A stretch of 32,999 bases of DNA, taken from NCBI RefSeq assembly GCF_000732635.1, contig NZ_JPMD01000049.1, positions 1 through 32,999 of the forward strand, written 5' to 3'. A program made the translations under genes and the position numbers. The notes below the pieces were generated by a model. The model worked only from the letters and a program-made list of their open reading frames with translations. It was not told where the DNA came from and made no database searches. The DNA comes from Clostridium sulfidigenes. GTDB lineage: Bacteria; Bacillota; Clostridia; Clostridiales; Clostridiaceae. How positions within the stretch are numbered: position 1 is the stretch's first letter; each line of letters begins with the position of its first letter. Shown here in pieces: positions 7,962 through 16,252 of the stretch.

Positions 7962-8468
7962 ATGAATATAAATGAAGCGTTAATAAAGGCATATGATATA
8001 TTAAAAAGTAGTGATATTGAATCATACATAATAGATGCACAGCTTCTATTATGTAGGGTTTTAAATGTAGAAAAGTTGTATATAATTATGAACAGGTCAG
8101 AAGTATTAACTTTAGATAAAGAGCAAGAGTTTTTTAAACTTATAAATTTAAGAAGTTGCAAAAAGCCTATGGCATATATTCTAGGGCAAGTTGAATTTAT
8201 GGGTATTAACTTTTTCGTAGAAGAGGGAGTGTTGATACCAAGACCAGATACAGAGATTTTAGTAGAAGAGTGTATTTCTATAATGAAAAAAAATAATATA
8301 AGTTTAATATGTGATATGTGCTGTGGAAGTGGAGCTATTGGAATTTCCATAGGCCATTATGTAAAAAATAGCAAAGTGTGGTTATATGACGTAAGTGATA
8401 TAGCATTAAATGTAACTAAAAAAAAATATTTCAAATTTATATTTAGGAGAAAAGACCAATGTAAATAA
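7962..8468 (+). CDS. prmC: PrmC release-factor glutamine methyltransferase, N-terminal part (frameshifted)
   Basis: PrmC methylates the Gln of the GGQ motif in peptide release factors using S-adenosylmethionine. This piece holds the N-terminal helical domain that recognises the release factor, the conserved GVLIPRPDTE segment and the SAM-binding motif DMCCGSGAIGIS. It derails at the run of nine A at 8418-8426, ends in an unrelated tail (KYFKFIFRRKDQCK) and stops at 8468. Removing one A gives TKKNISNLYLEEKT and joins the frame that carries NPPY, for a 283-aa enzyme of normal length. The ATG at 7962 follows GAGG at 7952-7955. Its substrate gene prfA is next. Confidence 0.85.
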   Translation: MNINEALIKAYDILKSSDIESYIIDAQLLLCRVLNVEKLYIIMNRSEVLTLDKEQEFFKLINLRSCKKPMAYILGQVEFMGINFFVEEGVLIPRPDTEILVEECISIMKKNNISLICDMCCGSGAIGISIGHYVKNSKVWLYDVSDIALNVTKKKYFKFIFRRKDQCK

Positions 8469-8514
8469 AAGTGATTTATTTCAATTACCTATAAAAGAAG
8501 GTTTAAAATTTAAT

Positions 8515-8814
8515 ATGATAGTGTCAAATCCACCATATATTAAGGAGGAAGTAATTCCTACCCTTATGGAAGATGTTAAAGACTTTGAACCTCACCTAGC
8601 TCTTTCAGGAGGTCAAGATGGACTTGATTTCTATAGAAGGATATGCAAAGAAGGAAAAGCGGTACTTTCCTCTGATGGATATTTGTGTTTTGAAATAGGA
8701 CATGATCAGGAAATGGAAGTAAAATCTATCATGAAAACTGAAGGATTTAGTGATATATATAGTTTAAGGGATTTGGGTGGAAATCACCGAGTTGTCATAG
8801 GAAAGTTACCATAA
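8515..8814 (+). CDS. prmC: PrmC release-factor glutamine methyltransferase, C-terminal part (frameshifted)
   Basis: This 99-aa frame starts MIVSNPPYIKEEV and contains the catalytic NPPY motif that binds the target glutamine, then the family's ending (FEIGHDQEMEVKSIM, DLGGNHRVVIGKLP). The frame is open from just after the A9 run at 8418-8426. The ATG at 8515 is an internal Met with no ribosome site, so this is the second half of prmC, not a separate gene. Neither half should be active alone, because the SAM motif and NPPY lie on different pieces. Confidence 0.85.
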   Translation: MIVSNPPYIKEEVIPTLMEDVKDFEPHLALSGGQDGLDFYRRICKEGKAVLSSDGYLCFEIGHDQEMEVKSIMKTEGFSDIYSLRDLGGNHRVVIGKLP

Positions 8815-8888
8815 ATAATATTTTTATGATATAATGTAATGATGTAAAAAATTAAGATTTATGATTAAATTACGGAGAGTGTTAATAT

Positions 8889-9965
8889 ATGTTAGAGAGA
8901 TTAGGTTTTTTAGAAAACAAATATGATGAATTATCAAATATGATTAGTGATCCTAGTATTATGGCTAATCAAAAGGAGTGGCAAAAACTTTGTAAAGAGC
9001 ATGCAGAATTAGAGATAATAGTAGGAAGGTATAGAGAATACAGAGATGCTGAAAATGCATTAGCTGAAAATAAAGAAATGCTAAATGAAGAATCAGATAG
9101 AGAAATGAGAGAGATGATTCAAGAAGATATAAAGGCATTAACGGAACAATGCGAGAAGTCTAAGGAAGAAATAAGAATATTATTATTACCTAAAGACCCT
9201 AATGATGATAAAAACGTATTTATAGAAATTAGAGGTGGAGCTGGTGGAGATGAAGCAGCTTTATTTGCAGCCAATTTATTTAGAATGTATACAAGATATG
9301 CAGAGCGTAACAGATGGAAAGTAGAAATAATGAGTGCTAATGAAACTGATATCGGTGGATTTAAAGAAGTAGTATTCATGGTTAAAGGTGATAAGGCTTA
9401 TAGTAAACTGAAATATGAAAGTGGAGTGCATAGAGTTCAAAGGGTACCTGACACAGAATCAAGTGGTAGAATCCATACATCTACAGCCACTGTTGCAGTA
9501 CTTCCAGAAGTTGAAGACGTAGATATCGACATAAATATGAATGATATAAAAATAGACGTATTTAGAGCTTCAGGAAATGGTGGACAGTGCGTTAATACAA
9601 CAGATTCAGCAGTAAGAATGACTCACTTACCAACAGGACTTGTAGTTTCATGCCAAGATGAAAAATCACAGCTTAAAAACAAGGAAAAGGCTATGAAAAT
9701 ATTAAGAGCTAGACTATATGAAGCAGCAGAAGCGGAAAGAGCTAAAGGAATTGCAGATGATAGAAAGAGTCAAGTTGGAACTGGAGATAGAAGTGAAAGA
9801 ATTAGAACCTATAACTATCCTCAAGGAAGGGTTTCAGATCACAGAATAGGATTAACTCTTTATAAACTTGAAGCTTTCCTAGATGGAGATATAGATGAGA
9901 TGTTAGATGGGTTAATAACTGCTGACCAAGCCGAAAAAATGAAGGCAATGGGAAATGGTATTTAG
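8889..9965 (+). CDS. prfA: Peptide chain release factor 1
   Basis: Recognises UAA and UAG and triggers peptide release. The 358-aa protein has the domain order coiled helical domain 1, decoding domain, GGQ domain. The tripeptide position reads PDT at 187-189 ([10 protein letters not shown]), and the hydrolysis motif GNGGQ ends at Gln233, the residue PrmC methylates. The GGQ context is [13 protein letters not shown] and the tail [19 protein letters not shown] is canonical. GGAGAG lies before the ATG. It is 74 bp after prmC and 32 bp before the next gene, consistent with an operon. Confidence 0.96.
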   Translation: MLERLGFLENKYDELSNMISDPSIMANQKEWQKLCKEHAELEIIVGRYREYRDAENALAENKEMLNEESDREMREMIQEDIKALTEQCEKSKEEIRILLLPKDPNDDKNVFIEIRGGAGGDEAALFAANLFRMYTRYAERNRWKVEIMSANETDIGGFKEVVFMVKGDKAYSKLKYESGVHRVQRVPDTESSGRIHTSTATVAVLPEVEDVDIDINMNDIKIDVFRASGNGGQCVNTTDSAVRMTHLPTGLVVSCQDEKSQLKNKEKAMKILRARLYEAAEAERAKGIADDRKSQVGTGDRSERIRTYNYPQGRVSDHRIGLTLYKLEAFLDGDIDEMLDGLITADQAEKMKAMGNGI

Positions 9966-9997
9966 GTATTAAATTTTGTAAGGTGGAGGATTACTTA

Positions 9998-10582
9998 ATG
10001 GATATAGATAAAGTCCTAAAGAAGCAAAGAAAATCTTACAAAAGGTTTATGCTATCTATGGGCTTTATTTTTATAATATTGCCTATAGTGTTGCTTATAG
10101 CTAAACAAATAAATATATTTTTTATTATATATCTTTGTGTTATTGAAAGTTTAATATTATTTTCTGTACTAATGAGATACAATGAAGAATATTTAAAGTT
10201 TCAATTATATGAAGATAAAATACTGATATCTATTTTAGGTGGTAGAATAAAATATAAAATTCACTATAGTAAAGTAGCAATCATTCATACAATACCTCAA
10301 GAAAAGTACTTTGATATATTGATAATAACAAAGTCTAAGTTTAGAAATAAAAGATTGAGGTTGGTTACGAATAAAGTGCTAGAGAGATTCAGTGGTATAG
10401 GGAAATATTATGTTAAAGTAAAAATGCCTAAGGATGATGACTACTATTACTTTGTAGTAAAACGAGGTGGAGTAAAGAAATATATGCTATTAGATCTACT
10501 TTTTAAGTATTGTGTAACTGCTGTATTTACTGATAATGCTATAGCTAATATAAAAGAATATAGAAAACAGAATAAAACATAG
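9998..10582 (+). CDS. Membrane protein of unknown function with two N-terminal transmembrane segments
   Basis: The 194-aa protein has a basic N-terminus (KVLKKQRKSYKRF), two adjacent hydrophobic segments (about residues 18-38 and 42-60) and a soluble, mostly beta-strand basic cytoplasmic domain. The layout resembles a small bacterial PH-like/YcxB-type membrane protein, but no firm family assignment can be made. The ATG at 9998 is chosen because GGAGG (9985-9989) is 8 nt upstream; an upstream GTG at 9983 overlaps that site. It follows prfA closely and is probably co-transcribed. Confidence 0.7.
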   Translation: MDIDKVLKKQRKSYKRFMLSMGFIFIILPIVLLIAKQINIFFIIYLCVIESLILFSVLMRYNEEYLKFQLYEDKILISILGGRIKYKIHYSKVAIIHTIPQEKYFDILIITKSKFRNKRLRLVTNKVLERFSGIGKYYVKVKMPKDDDYYYFVVKRGGVKKYMLLDLLFKYCVTAVFTDNAIANIKEYRKQNKT

Positions 10583-10627
10583 AATTTATAAATATATTTT
10601 ACTATTAGTAATTTTCAAGGAGGAATT

Positions 10628-11374
10628 ATGAATAGTACTATATTTATAATAGGAATTTTTGCTGCTATAGTATCTCTAATAGGAACTATGGTTGGTGCAT
10701 TAATTGGAGTATCCTTAAAAAACCCTACTGACAAGTTATTAGGAGTTTTATTAGCAGTTGCTACAGGGATAATTATATCAATAATTTTCTTAGAACTTAT
10801 ACCAGAATCAATTGATAAGATTGGCTTTATTAGAACTCTCATAGTTATAATTATTGGAGTAATAGTTATATATTTTATAGATTGTTTAATTAAAGTAAGT
10901 AGCCACAGTAATGATAGAAATCCAAGTATGATAAATCATACAAAAGTTGCAATATTAATGGCATTAGGGTTAATGATGCACAATTTTCCAGAAGGTATTA
11001 TAATGGGTTTTGGATTTGTTAAGGGTTCGGGATTAGGTATAAAGATGAGTATATTAATATCCATTCATGATATACCAGAAGGAATTGCCATGGCAACACC
11101 ATTGATAGCTGCTGGAAAGAAACCATTTAAAATTTTATGGTATAGTTTTTTAGTAGCATTTCCAACTGTTATAGGAGCCTGGATAGGTATGTTAATTAAT
11201 TCTATATCATCTGCATTTTTAGGCTATAGTATTGCCTTTGCCAGTGGAATTATGCTTTATGTAGCTTTTGGGCAAATGCTTCCGGAAAGCAATGAATTGC
11301 ATAGTAGTTATACAAATGCAATGTGGATTATATTTGGAATTATATTTGGGTTTGTAATGATAAATTTATTTTAA
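10628..11374 (+). CDS. ZIP family divalent metal transporter (ZupT-like)
   Basis: The 248-aa protein is almost wholly hydrophobic with about eight membrane segments. Two ZIP metal-site motifs are present: HNFPEG (118-123) and HDIPEG (147-152), on the fourth and fifth helices. This family imports zinc, iron or manganese, and the specific metal cannot be read from sequence. AAGGAGG precedes the ATG. It lies between the prfA cluster and sua5, with only 28 bp to the sua5 start, so translation is probably linked in one transcript. Confidence 0.88.
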   Translation: MNSTIFIIGIFAAIVSLIGTMVGALIGVSLKNPTDKLLGVLLAVATGIIISIIFLELIPESIDKIGFIRTLIVIIIGVIVIYFIDCLIKVSSHSNDRNPSMINHTKVAILMALGLMMHNFPEGIIMGFGFVKGSGLGIKMSILISIHDIPEGIAMATPLIAAGKKPFKILWYSFLVAFPTVIGAWIGMLINSISSAFLGYSIAFASGIMLYVAFGQMLPESNELHSSYTNAMWIIFGIIFGFVMINLF

Positions 11375-11402
11375 TGGATTATTGAAGTGGGTGTTAATAG
11401 GT

Positions 11403-12437
11403 ATGAAAACAAAAGTTGTGATGTTAAGTGAGAAGACTCCAGATGAAAGTGTGATAAAAGAAGCAGGAAAAGTTATAAAAGATGGTGGCCTTGTAGCCTT
11501 CCCTACGGAAACCGTATATGGATTAGGTGCTAATGCGTTAGATAGTGAAGCAGTAGCTAAAATTTTTATGGCAAAGGGTAGGCCACAAGATAATCCTCTG
11601 ATTATTCATGTAGGGGATTATAATATAGAGCCCTATGTTAAAAATGTACCAATTGTAGCAAGAGAAATAATAAAAAAGTTTTGGCCAGGACCAATAACCA
11701 TAATACTTGAGAAGACTGAACTAGTTCCACAGGTTACTAGTGCAAAGTTGCCTACTGTGGGAATTAGAATGCCACAAAATAATATCGCTATAAGTTTAAT
11801 AAAAGCCGCTGGAGTGCCTATAGCAGCACCTTCAGCTAATATATCCGGTAGACCTAGCCCTACAGACATGGAAAGTTGTGTTGAAGACTTAGATGGAAAG
11901 GTAGATTATATATTAGGAGGAGAAAATAGTATTGTAGGTGTAGAATCAACTATAGTAGATTGTACAGTTTCCCCTATATGTATTTTAAGACCAGGCGCTA
12001 TAACCTTAGAGATGTTAAGGGAAATAGATAAGCAGGTTTATATAGATCCATCTGTATTATCAAAGCCTACAGAAGATTTTAAGCCTAAGGCACCAGGAAT
12101 GAAATATAGACATTATGCACCGAAGGCTCCTGTGAAGATAGTAGACGGTGATATAGATAAAGTTGTTGCAAAAATTAATGAAATAGTATTAAATTATATT
12201 AAACAAGGTAAAAAAGTTGGAATTATTGCAACTGATGAAACAAAATCTTTATATAATAAAGGAACTATTATTTCTATTGGAGCAAGATGTGATATAGAAG
12301 ATATAGGTAAAAATTTATTTAGAGTTTTAAGAAGTTTTGATAGTATAGACATTGATATAATTCTTTGTGAAGCATTTGAAGAGAGTGGAGTAGGTACTGC
12401 AGTAATGAATAGACTTAAAAAAAAGTGCTGGCTTTAA
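11403..12437 (+). CDS. sua5: L-threonylcarbamoyladenylate synthase (Sua5/YwlC), C-terminus altered by an A8 run
   Basis: Makes threonylcarbamoyl-AMP from threonine, bicarbonate and ATP for t6A37 modification of ANN-decoding tRNAs. The YrdC domain is clear (GGLVAFPTETVYGLGANA, KGRPQDNPL, PSANISGRPSPT, GVESTIVDC, RPGAIT), followed by the Sua5-specific C-terminal domain. The ATG at 11403 gives the normal start. The end is odd: after MNRL the sequence reads KKKCWL and stops at 12437. Deleting one base from the eight-A run (12417-12424) gives RLKKSAGFNILKV, ending at 12453, which matches the usual RLKKAAG-type ending. The altered protein loses only the last few residues and may still work. Confidence 0.9.
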   Translation: MKTKVVMLSEKTPDESVIKEAGKVIKDGGLVAFPTETVYGLGANALDSEAVAKIFMAKGRPQDNPLIIHVGDYNIEPYVKNVPIVAREIIKKFWPGPITIILEKTELVPQVTSAKLPTVGIRMPQNNIAISLIKAAGVPIAAPSANISGRPSPTDMESCVEDLDGKVDYILGGENSIVGVESTIVDCTVSPICILRPGAITLEMLREIDKQVYIDPSVLSKPTEDFKPKAPGMKYRHYAPKAPVKIVDGDIDKVVAKINEIVLNYIKQGKKVGIIATDETKSLYNKGTIISIGARCDIEDIGKNLFRVLRSFDSIDIDIILCEAFEESGVGTAVMNRLKKKCWL

Positions 12438-12467
12438 CATATTAAAAGTATAATTGGAGGGATAAAT

Positions 12468-12917
12468 ATGAAAATAGCAATAGGTAGTGATCATGGTGGT
12501 TTAAGATTAAAAAAAGAAGTAATTAAACACTTAGAAAAAAAGAACATAGAAGTTAAGGATTATGGTACATATACAGAAGATTCTTGTGACTATCCAGATT
12601 TTGCTGAAAAAGTGGCTGAAGCAGTAGTTGCTAAAGAATATGATTATGGAATTTTAATATGCGGTACAGGAATTGGAATAAGTATATCAGCTAATAAAAT
12701 ACCAGGAATAAGAGCGGCGCTATGCAGTGATACTTTTAGTGCACATGCTACTAGAGAACATAATAATGCCAATATATTAGCAATAGGAGAAAGAGTTGTA
12801 GGAACCGGACTTGCTTTAGATATAGTTGATGCATTTCTTGGATCAACCTTTGAAGGTGGAAGACACGAGAATAGGGTTAACAAGATAATGGAGATAGAAA
12901 AAAAATATAATAAATAA
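12468..12917 (+). CDS. rpiB: Ribose-5-phosphate isomerase B
   Basis: Interconverts ribose 5-phosphate and ribulose 5-phosphate. The 149-aa protein has the RpiB/LacAB fold signature: SDHGG (7-11), catalytic Cys65 in LICGTGIGIS, and RAALCSDTFSAHATREHNNAN. Length and ending (ENRVNKIMEIEKKYNK) are normal. An A8 run near its 3' end (12898-12905) is in frame, unlike the three disrupted runs elsewhere. GGAGGG precedes the ATG, and upp follows after 20 bp. Related sugar isomerases such as LacA/B are less likely given the upp context. Confidence 0.92.
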   Translation: MKIAIGSDHGGLRLKKEVIKHLEKKNIEVKDYGTYTEDSCDYPDFAEKVAEAVVAKEYDYGILICGTGIGISISANKIPGIRAALCSDTFSAHATREHNNANILAIGERVVGTGLALDIVDAFLGSTFEGGRHENRVNKIMEIEKKYNK

Positions 12918-12937
12918 TTTTAGGAGGATAAGAACAT

Positions 12938-13567
12938 ATGAGTAAAGTTACACAAATAGACCATCCATTAATACTACATAAATTAGCATTCATGAGAGAT
13001 ATAAATACGGGGTCTAAGGACTTTAGAGAATTAGTAGAAGAGGTTGCTATGCTTATGGCTTATGAGGTTACTAGAGATATGCAACTAGAAGAAGTAGAAA
13101 TTGAAACTCCTATAGGAATTACAAAGTGTAAAGTTCTTGCAGGAAAGAAAATGGCAATAGTACCTATATTAAGAGCTGGACTTGGAATGGTTGATGGAAT
13201 GCTTAAGCTTATACCTGCAGCTAAAGTTGGACATATAGGTATGTATAGAGATGAAGAAACTTTAATGCCGGTAGAATACTTCTGTAAGTTACCTCAAGAT
13301 ATAGAAGATAGAGATATTATAGTAACTGACCCAATGCTTGCAACTGGAGGTTCAGCTATAGATGCAATAAATGCTCTTAAGAAAAGAGGGGCTAAAAATA
13401 TAAGACTTATGTGTCTTGTTGGAGCTCCTGAAGGAATAAAAGCTGTTATGGAAGCACATCCAGATGTAGATATATATTTAGCTTCAATAGATGAGAAATT
13501 AAATGAACATGGATATATTGTTCCAGGATTAGGTGATGCTGGAGATCGTTTATTCGGAACTAAGTAG
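12938..13567 (+). CDS. upp: Uracil phosphoribosyltransferase
   Basis: Converts uracil and PRPP to UMP in pyrimidine salvage. The 209-aa protein is full length, with the PRPP-binding loop [14 protein letters not shown], the ILRAGLGM segment and the C-terminal uracil-binding region [24 protein letters not shown] lies upstream of the ATG. It is the last gene of the probable prfA-ZIP-sua5-rpiB-upp run and is followed by a strong terminator. Confidence 0.97.
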   Translation: MSKVTQIDHPLILHKLAFMRDINTGSKDFRELVEEVAMLMAYEVTRDMQLEEVEIETPIGITKCKVLAGKKMAIVPILRAGLGMVDGMLKLIPAAKVGHIGMYRDEETLMPVEYFCKLPQDIEDRDIIVTDPMLATGGSAIDAINALKKRGAKNIRLMCLVGAPEGIKAVMEAHPDVDIYLASIDEKLNEHGYIVPGLGDAGDRLFGTK

Positions 13568-13591
13568 TATATTATTACAATTGTAATATTG

Positions 13592-13630
13592 CCCTGATTA
13601 GATTTAGATTTCTAATCAGGGTATTTTTCT
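13592..13630 (+). terminator. upp terminator
   Basis: CCCTGATTAGA (13592-13602) pairs perfectly with TCTAATCAGGG (13611-13621) around an 8-nt loop, followed by TATTTTTCT. Confidence 0.9.
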
Positions 13631-13664
13631 AATAAAAATAATATTAACATATTAGATTGCATAC

Positions 13665-13695
13665 AAAAAGGAGCCCTAGTTAATACTAGAGCTCC
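13665..13695 (-). terminator. Rubrerythrin terminator (minus strand)
   Basis: On the minus strand, GGAGC-T-CTAG, a 6-nt loop, CTAG-G-GCTCC, then five T. A single mismatch interrupts the stem. It lies about 45 nt after the rubrerythrin stop. Confidence 0.85.
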
Positions 13696-13738
13696 ATATA
13701 TTATTTAGGTAAATTTTATCAAATTGGGGGAATGGGGG

Positions 13739-14287
13739 TTATTTACCAAAATATCTTTGTAATAAACCGTTGAAAGCAGCACCGTGTCTAGCTTCATCTT
13801 TGCACATTTCATGAACTGTATCATGAATTGCATCTAGGTTTAATTTTTTAGCTAATGTAGCAAGGTCTTTTTTACCTTGGCAAGCACCATGCTCAGCATC
13901 AACTCTCATTTGTAAATTAGTTTTTGTATCTGCTACAACTACTTCTCCTAATAATTCAGCAAATTTAGCTGCGTGTTCAGCTTCTTCAAATGCTATTCTC
14001 TTATAAGCTTCAGCTACTTCAGGATATCCTTCTCTATCTGCTTGACGACTCATTGCTAAGTACATTCCAACTTCTGTACATTCTCCAGTAAAGTTAGCTC
14101 TTAATCCTTCGATTACTTCTTGATCAACTTCTGCTGCAATTCCTATTCTGTGTTCATCAGCCCAAGCTAGGTTGCCTTCTGATTTTTCTACAAATTTATC
14201 AGCACCTGCCTTACATACTGGACAAAACTCTGGAGCTGAATCTCCCTCGTGAATATAACCACAAACTGTACATACAAATTTTTTCAT
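13739..14287 (-). CDS. Reverse rubrerythrin (rubredoxin domain first), NADH-peroxidase component
   Basis: The 182-aa cytoplasmic protein reduces hydrogen peroxide (and possibly oxygen) in anaerobes. An N-terminal rubredoxin-type Fe(Cys)4 domain is formed by CTVCGY (Cys6, Cys9) and CPVCKA (Cys22, Cys25). A four-helix ferritin-like di-iron domain follows, with acidic/His ligands in [28 protein letters not shown] and DEARHGAAF. Domain order is the reverse of classical rubrerythrin and matches the clostridial 'reverse rubrerythrin' group, known to be PerR-controlled in C. acetobutylicum. GGAGG precedes the ATG. A promoter with an overlapping PerR-like box is present upstream (14366-14394). Confidence 0.93.
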   Translation of the reverse strand: MKKFVCTVCGYIHEGDSAPEFCPVCKAGADKFVEKSEGNLAWADEHRIGIAAEVDQEVIEGLRANFTGECTEVGMYLAMSRQADREGYPEVAEAYKRIAFEEAEHAAKFAELLGEVVVADTKTNLQMRVDAEHGACQGKKDLATLAKKLNLDAIHDTVHEMCKDEARHGAAFNGLLQRYFGK

Positions 14288-14365
14288 AAATATTTCCTCC
14301 TTAAATCTTCATATTATAATAATTTTTGTTTTTAGATTTTCTCGATGTATTTATCTTATGAACTT

Positions 14366-14394
14366 ATTATATACTATTAAATAATAATTATCAA
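14366..14394 (-). promoter_or_regulatory. Sigma-A promoter of the rubrerythrin gene
   Basis: On the minus strand, TTGATA (complement of 14389-14394), exactly 17 bp, then a perfect TATAAT (complement of 14366-14371). It lies about 80 bp upstream of the start codon. Confidence 0.75.
14379..14393 (-). promoter_or_regulatory. PerR-box-like operator overlapping the -35 of the rubrerythrin promoter
   Basis: The minus-strand sequence TGATAATTATTATTT matches the PerR consensus TTATAATNATTATAA at 11 of 14 defined positions. It overlaps the -35 element and spacer, where a bound repressor would block polymerase. PerR control of reverse rubrerythrin is established in a clostridium; the site here is inferred. 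Confidence 0.5.
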
Positions 14395-14565
14395 GAGAAA
14401 ATTATTATTTTTTATTATTTTTTTTAGGTAATAAAAAAATACTATAACTTTATTATATTACTTAATAAGGTTAAGATTATATAATATTCTGTATTTTAAT
14501 ATAAAGTTCAAATATTTATAATTTAGTTTAGTATAGAAATAGCACCGATATGATACAATAAAAAT

Positions 14566-14707
14566 AACCTTAAAGGGATAAAAATAAAGCAATAAGCCAA
14601 AAAACAATGTTTCTATAGAGGAGAGTAGCCCTCATTAGTTAGAATTTTGAATAAGTTAGTAAATATTTAATCAATATTAAGTAAAATTAAACGGAGCATC
14701 CGTTTTT
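14566..14707 (+). ncRNA. Candidate small RNA of about 140 nt
   Basis: An extended -10 element TGATACAAT (14551-14559) could start transcription near 14566. A compact hairpin AAACGGA-GCA-TCCGTTT followed by T's (14689-14707) would end it. No coding frame fills the interval. There is no good -35 element and no recognised RNA family, so this is a weak prediction; the same hairpin could instead be an attenuator upstream of atpI. Confidence 0.3.
14689..14707 (+). terminator. Isolated intrinsic-terminator-like hairpin
   Basis: A 7-bp perfect stem AAACGGA (14689-14695) / TCCGTTT (14699-14705), loop GCA, ending in TTTTT. It is 400 bp upstream of atpI and has no upstream gene on this strand. Confidence 0.5.
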
Positions 14708-15047
14708 CTAATAAATGCAATGCATAAAAAATTGCATACAATGAATATACAATTATATACTTTTTTATATATAAAGTGTAATGTAGAGGTTTAAATTGAT
14801 TTATTAGAGTTTATTAGGGAACATTTCGGTAAGAAATCTTTTAATTCAGAAAATAATTGATATTTTAAATTCTTTTGACTACTTATTGTAAATTTTCAGT
14901 TTTAACAGACAAATGAATAAAAGTTTTTTGGAATAATCCTTTTATTGTAAAACCTCAAAAAATGTAGCAAAGCAGAGAGAACTTGTACTATTATTGATTA
15001 TTTACTTCTTTAGAACTAATTTGACCTAATTTGGTGAAAATTTAGGT

Positions 15048-15076
15048 TTTAGAAGATTTGAACCTAGATGTATAAT
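15048..15076 (+). promoter_or_regulatory. Candidate atp operon promoter
   Basis: TTTAGA (15048-15053), 17 bp, then a perfect TATAAT (15071-15076), 33 bp before the atpI ATG. An alternative overlapping pair is TTGAAC (15058-15063), 17 bp, TATATG (15081-15086). Confidence 0.4.
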
Positions 15077-15109
15077 ATCATATATGCAAAAGCGAGGTGG
15101 TCCAATCCA

Positions 15110-15484
15110 ATGAATAAAGAGTGCTCAGAGGTTATTAAGCTTGTTGGCTTATTTGATTCTATTATAGGAATTATAGTTTCATTAATTTTAATGTTATTCT
15201 TTAACTGGATATCCTGGTTTTTTTTATTGGGGATAATTTGTAGTTTTGTGAATTTTATTATTAACTCACTGACAACTGAAATGATTATTATGAAGGATAA
15301 GAGATTTAAAGGTTTATTAATACTTTTATCCTATATAGTTAGAATAGGGCTTGTTTGTGGAATATCTCTCGCTATAATTAAGAAAAGTGAGGTGAGCTTT
15401 TTTATTTTTATTGCAGGATATACGGCTCAGCTATTAGCTATATTATGTTATGGTTTTAGCTTGAAGAGCCAGAAAGGAGTATGA
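15110..15484 (+). CDS. atpI: ATP synthase subunit I (AtpI-like)
   Basis: The 124-aa hydrophobic protein has four predicted membrane helices (about 13-30, 34-53, 64-84, 90-112) and is the first gene of the F1Fo operon. AtpI-type proteins help assemble the c-ring or supply Mg2+; sequences are poorly conserved and the call rests on topology and position. The ATG at 15110 is chosen because GAGGTGG is upstream at about 15094-15100; an in-frame ATG at 15068 lies in promoter-like sequence. It ends 4 bp before atpB. Confidence 0.8.
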   Translation: MNKECSEVIKLVGLFDSIIGIIVSLILMLFFNWISWFFLLGIICSFVNFIINSLTTEMIIMKDKRFKGLLILLSYIVRIGLVCGISLAIIKKSEVSFFIFIAGYTAQLLAILCYGFSLKSQKGV

Positions 15485-15488
15485 TGTT

Positions 15489-16169
15489 ATGGAAGAAATG
15501 GCACCTTTGTTTGCAATTAATATCTTTGGATATAAATATGAAGTTATGTCAAGTGTTTTTATACAATGGGTATTTATTGCATTAGCATTGGTTTTATCCA
15601 TTCTATATAGTAGAAAGGTTAAAAAAGTTCCAGGTAAGGTACAAAGTATTGTAGAAGTTGGAATAGAATTTTTATCTAATGTAGTTAAAGATAACATGGG
15701 ACCAGGTTCAAGTCCTTTTATTCCTTACATAGGATCCTTAGGAATTTATTTATTTTTATTAAATATGGTAGGGTTATTTGGAATAAAGCCTCCTACATCA
15801 GATTTTAGTGTAAGCTTAGGAATTGCACTTACTACTTTTTTTGTAATTCAAGGGCATACTATTAAAAAGTTAGGTCTTTGGGGTTACTTTAAAGGATATG
15901 CATCTCCTGTTCCATTATTGTTACCAATAAATATAATGGAGAGGATTATGCTTCCAATATCATTAAGTCTAAGACTTTTTGGAAATATCTTTGCAGCAAC
16001 AATGATTATGGAACTTCTATACGGAGCTCTTACAGGATTAAATTTTATTGCAGCAATAGGATTACCTATACCGTTCCATTTCTATTTTGATATATTTGAT
16101 GGAACCATACAAATGATTATTTTTGTAATGTTAACAATGATTAATATTAAGATTACAGCAGAACATTAA
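15489..16169 (+). CDS. atpB: F1Fo-ATPase subunit a
   Basis: Membrane stator subunit that forms the ion half-channels against the c-ring. The 226-aa protein has five to six hydrophobic helices. The essential arginine is Arg162 in ISLSLRLFGN, and downstream polar residues (FDGTIQMIIFVMLTMINI) form the last helix. The ribosome site AAGGAG lies within the end of atpI, so the two are translationally linked. The length is normal for a clostridial subunit a. Confidence 0.95.
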   Translation: MEEMAPLFAINIFGYKYEVMSSVFIQWVFIALALVLSILYSRKVKKVPGKVQSIVEVGIEFLSNVVKDNMGPGSSPFIPYIGSLGIYLFLLNMVGLFGIKPPTSDFSVSLGIALTTFFVIQGHTIKKLGLWGYFKGYASPVPLLLPINIMERIMLPISLSLRLFGNIFAATMIMELLYGALTGLNFIAAIGLPIPFHFYFDIFDGTIQMIIFVMLTMINIKITAEH

Positions 16170-16252
16170 AAACTAAAATTAACTAAATAAAAATTATTAA
16201 TAGTAAATTACTATAAATATAAAAAATATTTATTTTTGAGGAGGAATTATAA

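Larger units (their letters stand above)
14395..15109. other. Gene-free region before the atp operon
   Basis: About 700 bp with no convincing open frame on either strand. The first part is low-complexity A/T. It contains one possible small transcription unit (about 14566-14707) and, at the right end, candidate atp promoter elements (15048-15076). No known riboswitch core was recognised. Confidence 0.6.

Noticed and set aside
7780..8350. Minus-strand open frames over the DUF1385 gene and prmC
   Set aside because: They mirror well-conserved genes, have no ribosome sites and show low-complexity, non-family sequence.
14394..14450. A/T-only inverted repeat in the T8/A7 stretch upstream of the rubrerythrin gene
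   Set aside because: Such pairing is expected by chance in homopolymer-rich sequence and has no supporting context.
15498..15516. Sigma-54-like promoter TGGCAC...TTTGCA near the start of atpB
   Set aside because: The GG and GC elements are 11 bp apart instead of 10, and the match lies inside the atpB coding sequence, so it is probably chance.
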